DNA of 8,803 bases from an uncultured Nocardiaceae bacterium. GTDB lineage: Bacteria; Actinomycetota; Actinomycetes; Mycobacteriales; Mycobacteriaceae. The translations under genes and the position numbers were made by a program. The notes below the pieces were generated by a model, which saw only the letters and a program-made list of their open reading frames with translations, made no database searches and had not been told where the DNA came from. The DNA is taken from assembly GCA_936936565.1 (NCBI GenBank), contig CAKZIX010000104.1, forward strand, positions 1 through 8,803. The letters run 5' to 3'. This document shows, in pieces, positions 8,147 through 8,803 of this stretch (the first letter of the stretch is position 1; each line of letters begins with the position of its first letter).

Positions 8147-8803
8147 GTGACCTCGTCCGACAAGACCGATTCCGCTTCCGCCCCCGCCCAGGTGGGTACG
8201 GCGCGGGTCAAGCGCGGCATGGCCGAGATGCTCAAGGGCGGCGTGATCATGGACGTGGTTACGCCCGATCAGGCCAAGATCGCCGAGGACGCCGGTGCCG
8301 TGGCCGTGATGGCCCTCGAACGGGTGCCCGCCGACATCCGCGCCCAGGGTGGCGTCTCGCGCATGAGCGACCCCGACATGATCGACGGGATCATCGAGGC
8401 CGTCTCGATCCCGGTCATGGCCAAGGCCCGCATCGGCCACTTTGTGGAGGCTCAGATCCTCGGCGAGCTGGGCGTGGACTTCATCGATGAGTCCGAGGTG
8501 CTCAGCCCGGCCGATTACGTCAACCACATCAATAAGTGGGACTTCGACGTGCCATTCGTGTGTGGCGCGACCAACCTGGGTGAGGCGCTGCGCCGTATCG
8601 CCGAGGGTGCCGCTATGATCCGCTCGAAGGGTGAGGCCGGCACCGGTGACGTCTCGGAGGCGACCAAGCATATCCGCACCATTAAGCGCCAGATCGCCGA
8701 GCTGCAGGGCCTGTACAGCACCATGCCCGACGAGCTGTACGTGAAGGCGAAAGAACTTGCCGCCCCCTACGACCTGGTGCTCGAAGTTGCGAAGACCGGT
8801 AAG
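8147..8803 (+). CDS. pdxS: Pyridoxal 5'-phosphate synthase subunit PdxS, cut by the window edge
   Basis: The first 219 of about 300 residues. PdxS builds pyridoxal 5'-phosphate (vitamin B6) from ribose 5-phosphate, glyceraldehyde 3-phosphate and ammonia, which is supplied by the glutaminase PdxT. Key residues are present at a constant offset of 12 from B. subtilis PdxS: Asp36 in GGVIMDVV (Asp24), Lys93 in MAKARIGH (Lys81, which binds the sugar) and Lys161 in MIRSKGEAGTGD (Lys149). The first 15 or so residues are a Ser/Ala/Pro-rich leader that varies in the family. It has its own probable promoter, so it is likely a separate unit from the PIM operon; in M. tuberculosis the homologue (Rv2606c) is also nearby. 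pdxT is not in view. Codon use shifts after about 8440: about 21 of 121 codons end in A or T, against 8 of 98 before, and wording such as TIKRQIAELQGLYSTM is unusual for a nocardial PdxS. The reading frame stays intact. Confidence 0.95.
   Translation, partial: MTSSDKTDSASAPAQVGTARVKRGMAEMLKGGVIMDVVTPDQAKIAEDAGAVAVMALERVPADIRAQGGVSRMSDPDMIDGIIEAVSIPVMAKARIGHFVEAQILGELGVDFIDESEVLSPADYVNHINKWDFDVPFVCGATNLGEALRRIAEGAAMIRSKGEAGTGDVSEATKHIRTIKRQIAELQGLYSTMPDELYVKAKELAAPYDLVLEVAKTGK

Noticed and set aside
8104..8490. Plus-strand frame starting at ATG 8104.
   Set aside because: Overlaps pdxS in another frame; the peptide is Arg/Gly-rich with no domain.

Overview
The window comes from a high-GC actinomycete of the order Mycobacteriales, most likely a Nocardia-, Rhodococcus- or Gordonia-like organism. 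Two things point there: codons end in G or C almost throughout, and the gene order thrS / HIT-family Ap4A phosphorylase / pgsA / patA / pimA / Nudix gene is the known Mycobacterium tuberculosis order Rv2614c to Rv2609c. The species is not determined.

Layout. Positions 1 to about 640 are not a coherent locus but a mosaic of unrelated gene pieces: a reverse-strand fragment of RNase R (about 1-118, alphaproteobacterial in character), a short Ala/Glu/Lys/Arg-rich stretch of unknown origin (about 119-245), and a piece of the central part of the glutamate synthase large subunit GltB (about 246-641). GltB then runs in frame into threonyl-tRNA synthetase without its N-terminus (about 621-2300). The joint lies in residues that would fit both proteins (EDLAKLE). 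The simplest reading is a chimeric contig end (assembly or amplification artefact); a real rearrangement is less likely.

From about 640 to 8041 the sequence is an intact, tightly packed plus-strand operon. It holds thrS, a HIT-family Ap4A phosphorylase, pgsA (phosphatidylinositol phosphate synthase), patA (PIM acyltransferase), pimA (first PIM mannosyltransferase), a membrane-anchored LemA-like/Nudix fusion protein, and a secreted lipoprotein hydrolase of the Hip1/Tap-like family. Stop and start codons overlap by 4 bases at three joints; the other gaps are 8 to 14 bases. PgsA, PimA and PatA act in sequence: inositol-1-phosphate is built into PIP (dephosphorylated to PI elsewhere), mannosylated, then acylated, giving the base of the phosphatidylinositol mannosides and lipomannan/lipoarabinomannan of the cell envelope.

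A 105-base intergenic region with a short hairpin, a likely -10 box and a strong ribosome binding site precedes pdxS, the synthase subunit of pyridoxal 5'-phosphate synthase, which runs off the right edge. Its last 360 bases use different codons and show residues less like nocardial PdxS, so a second chimeric joint there is possible but unproven.

I saw no CRISPR array, tRNA, rRNA, insertion sequence or defence system. The most noteworthy intact gene is the LemA-like/Nudix fusion; the most noteworthy structural fact is the mosaic left end.
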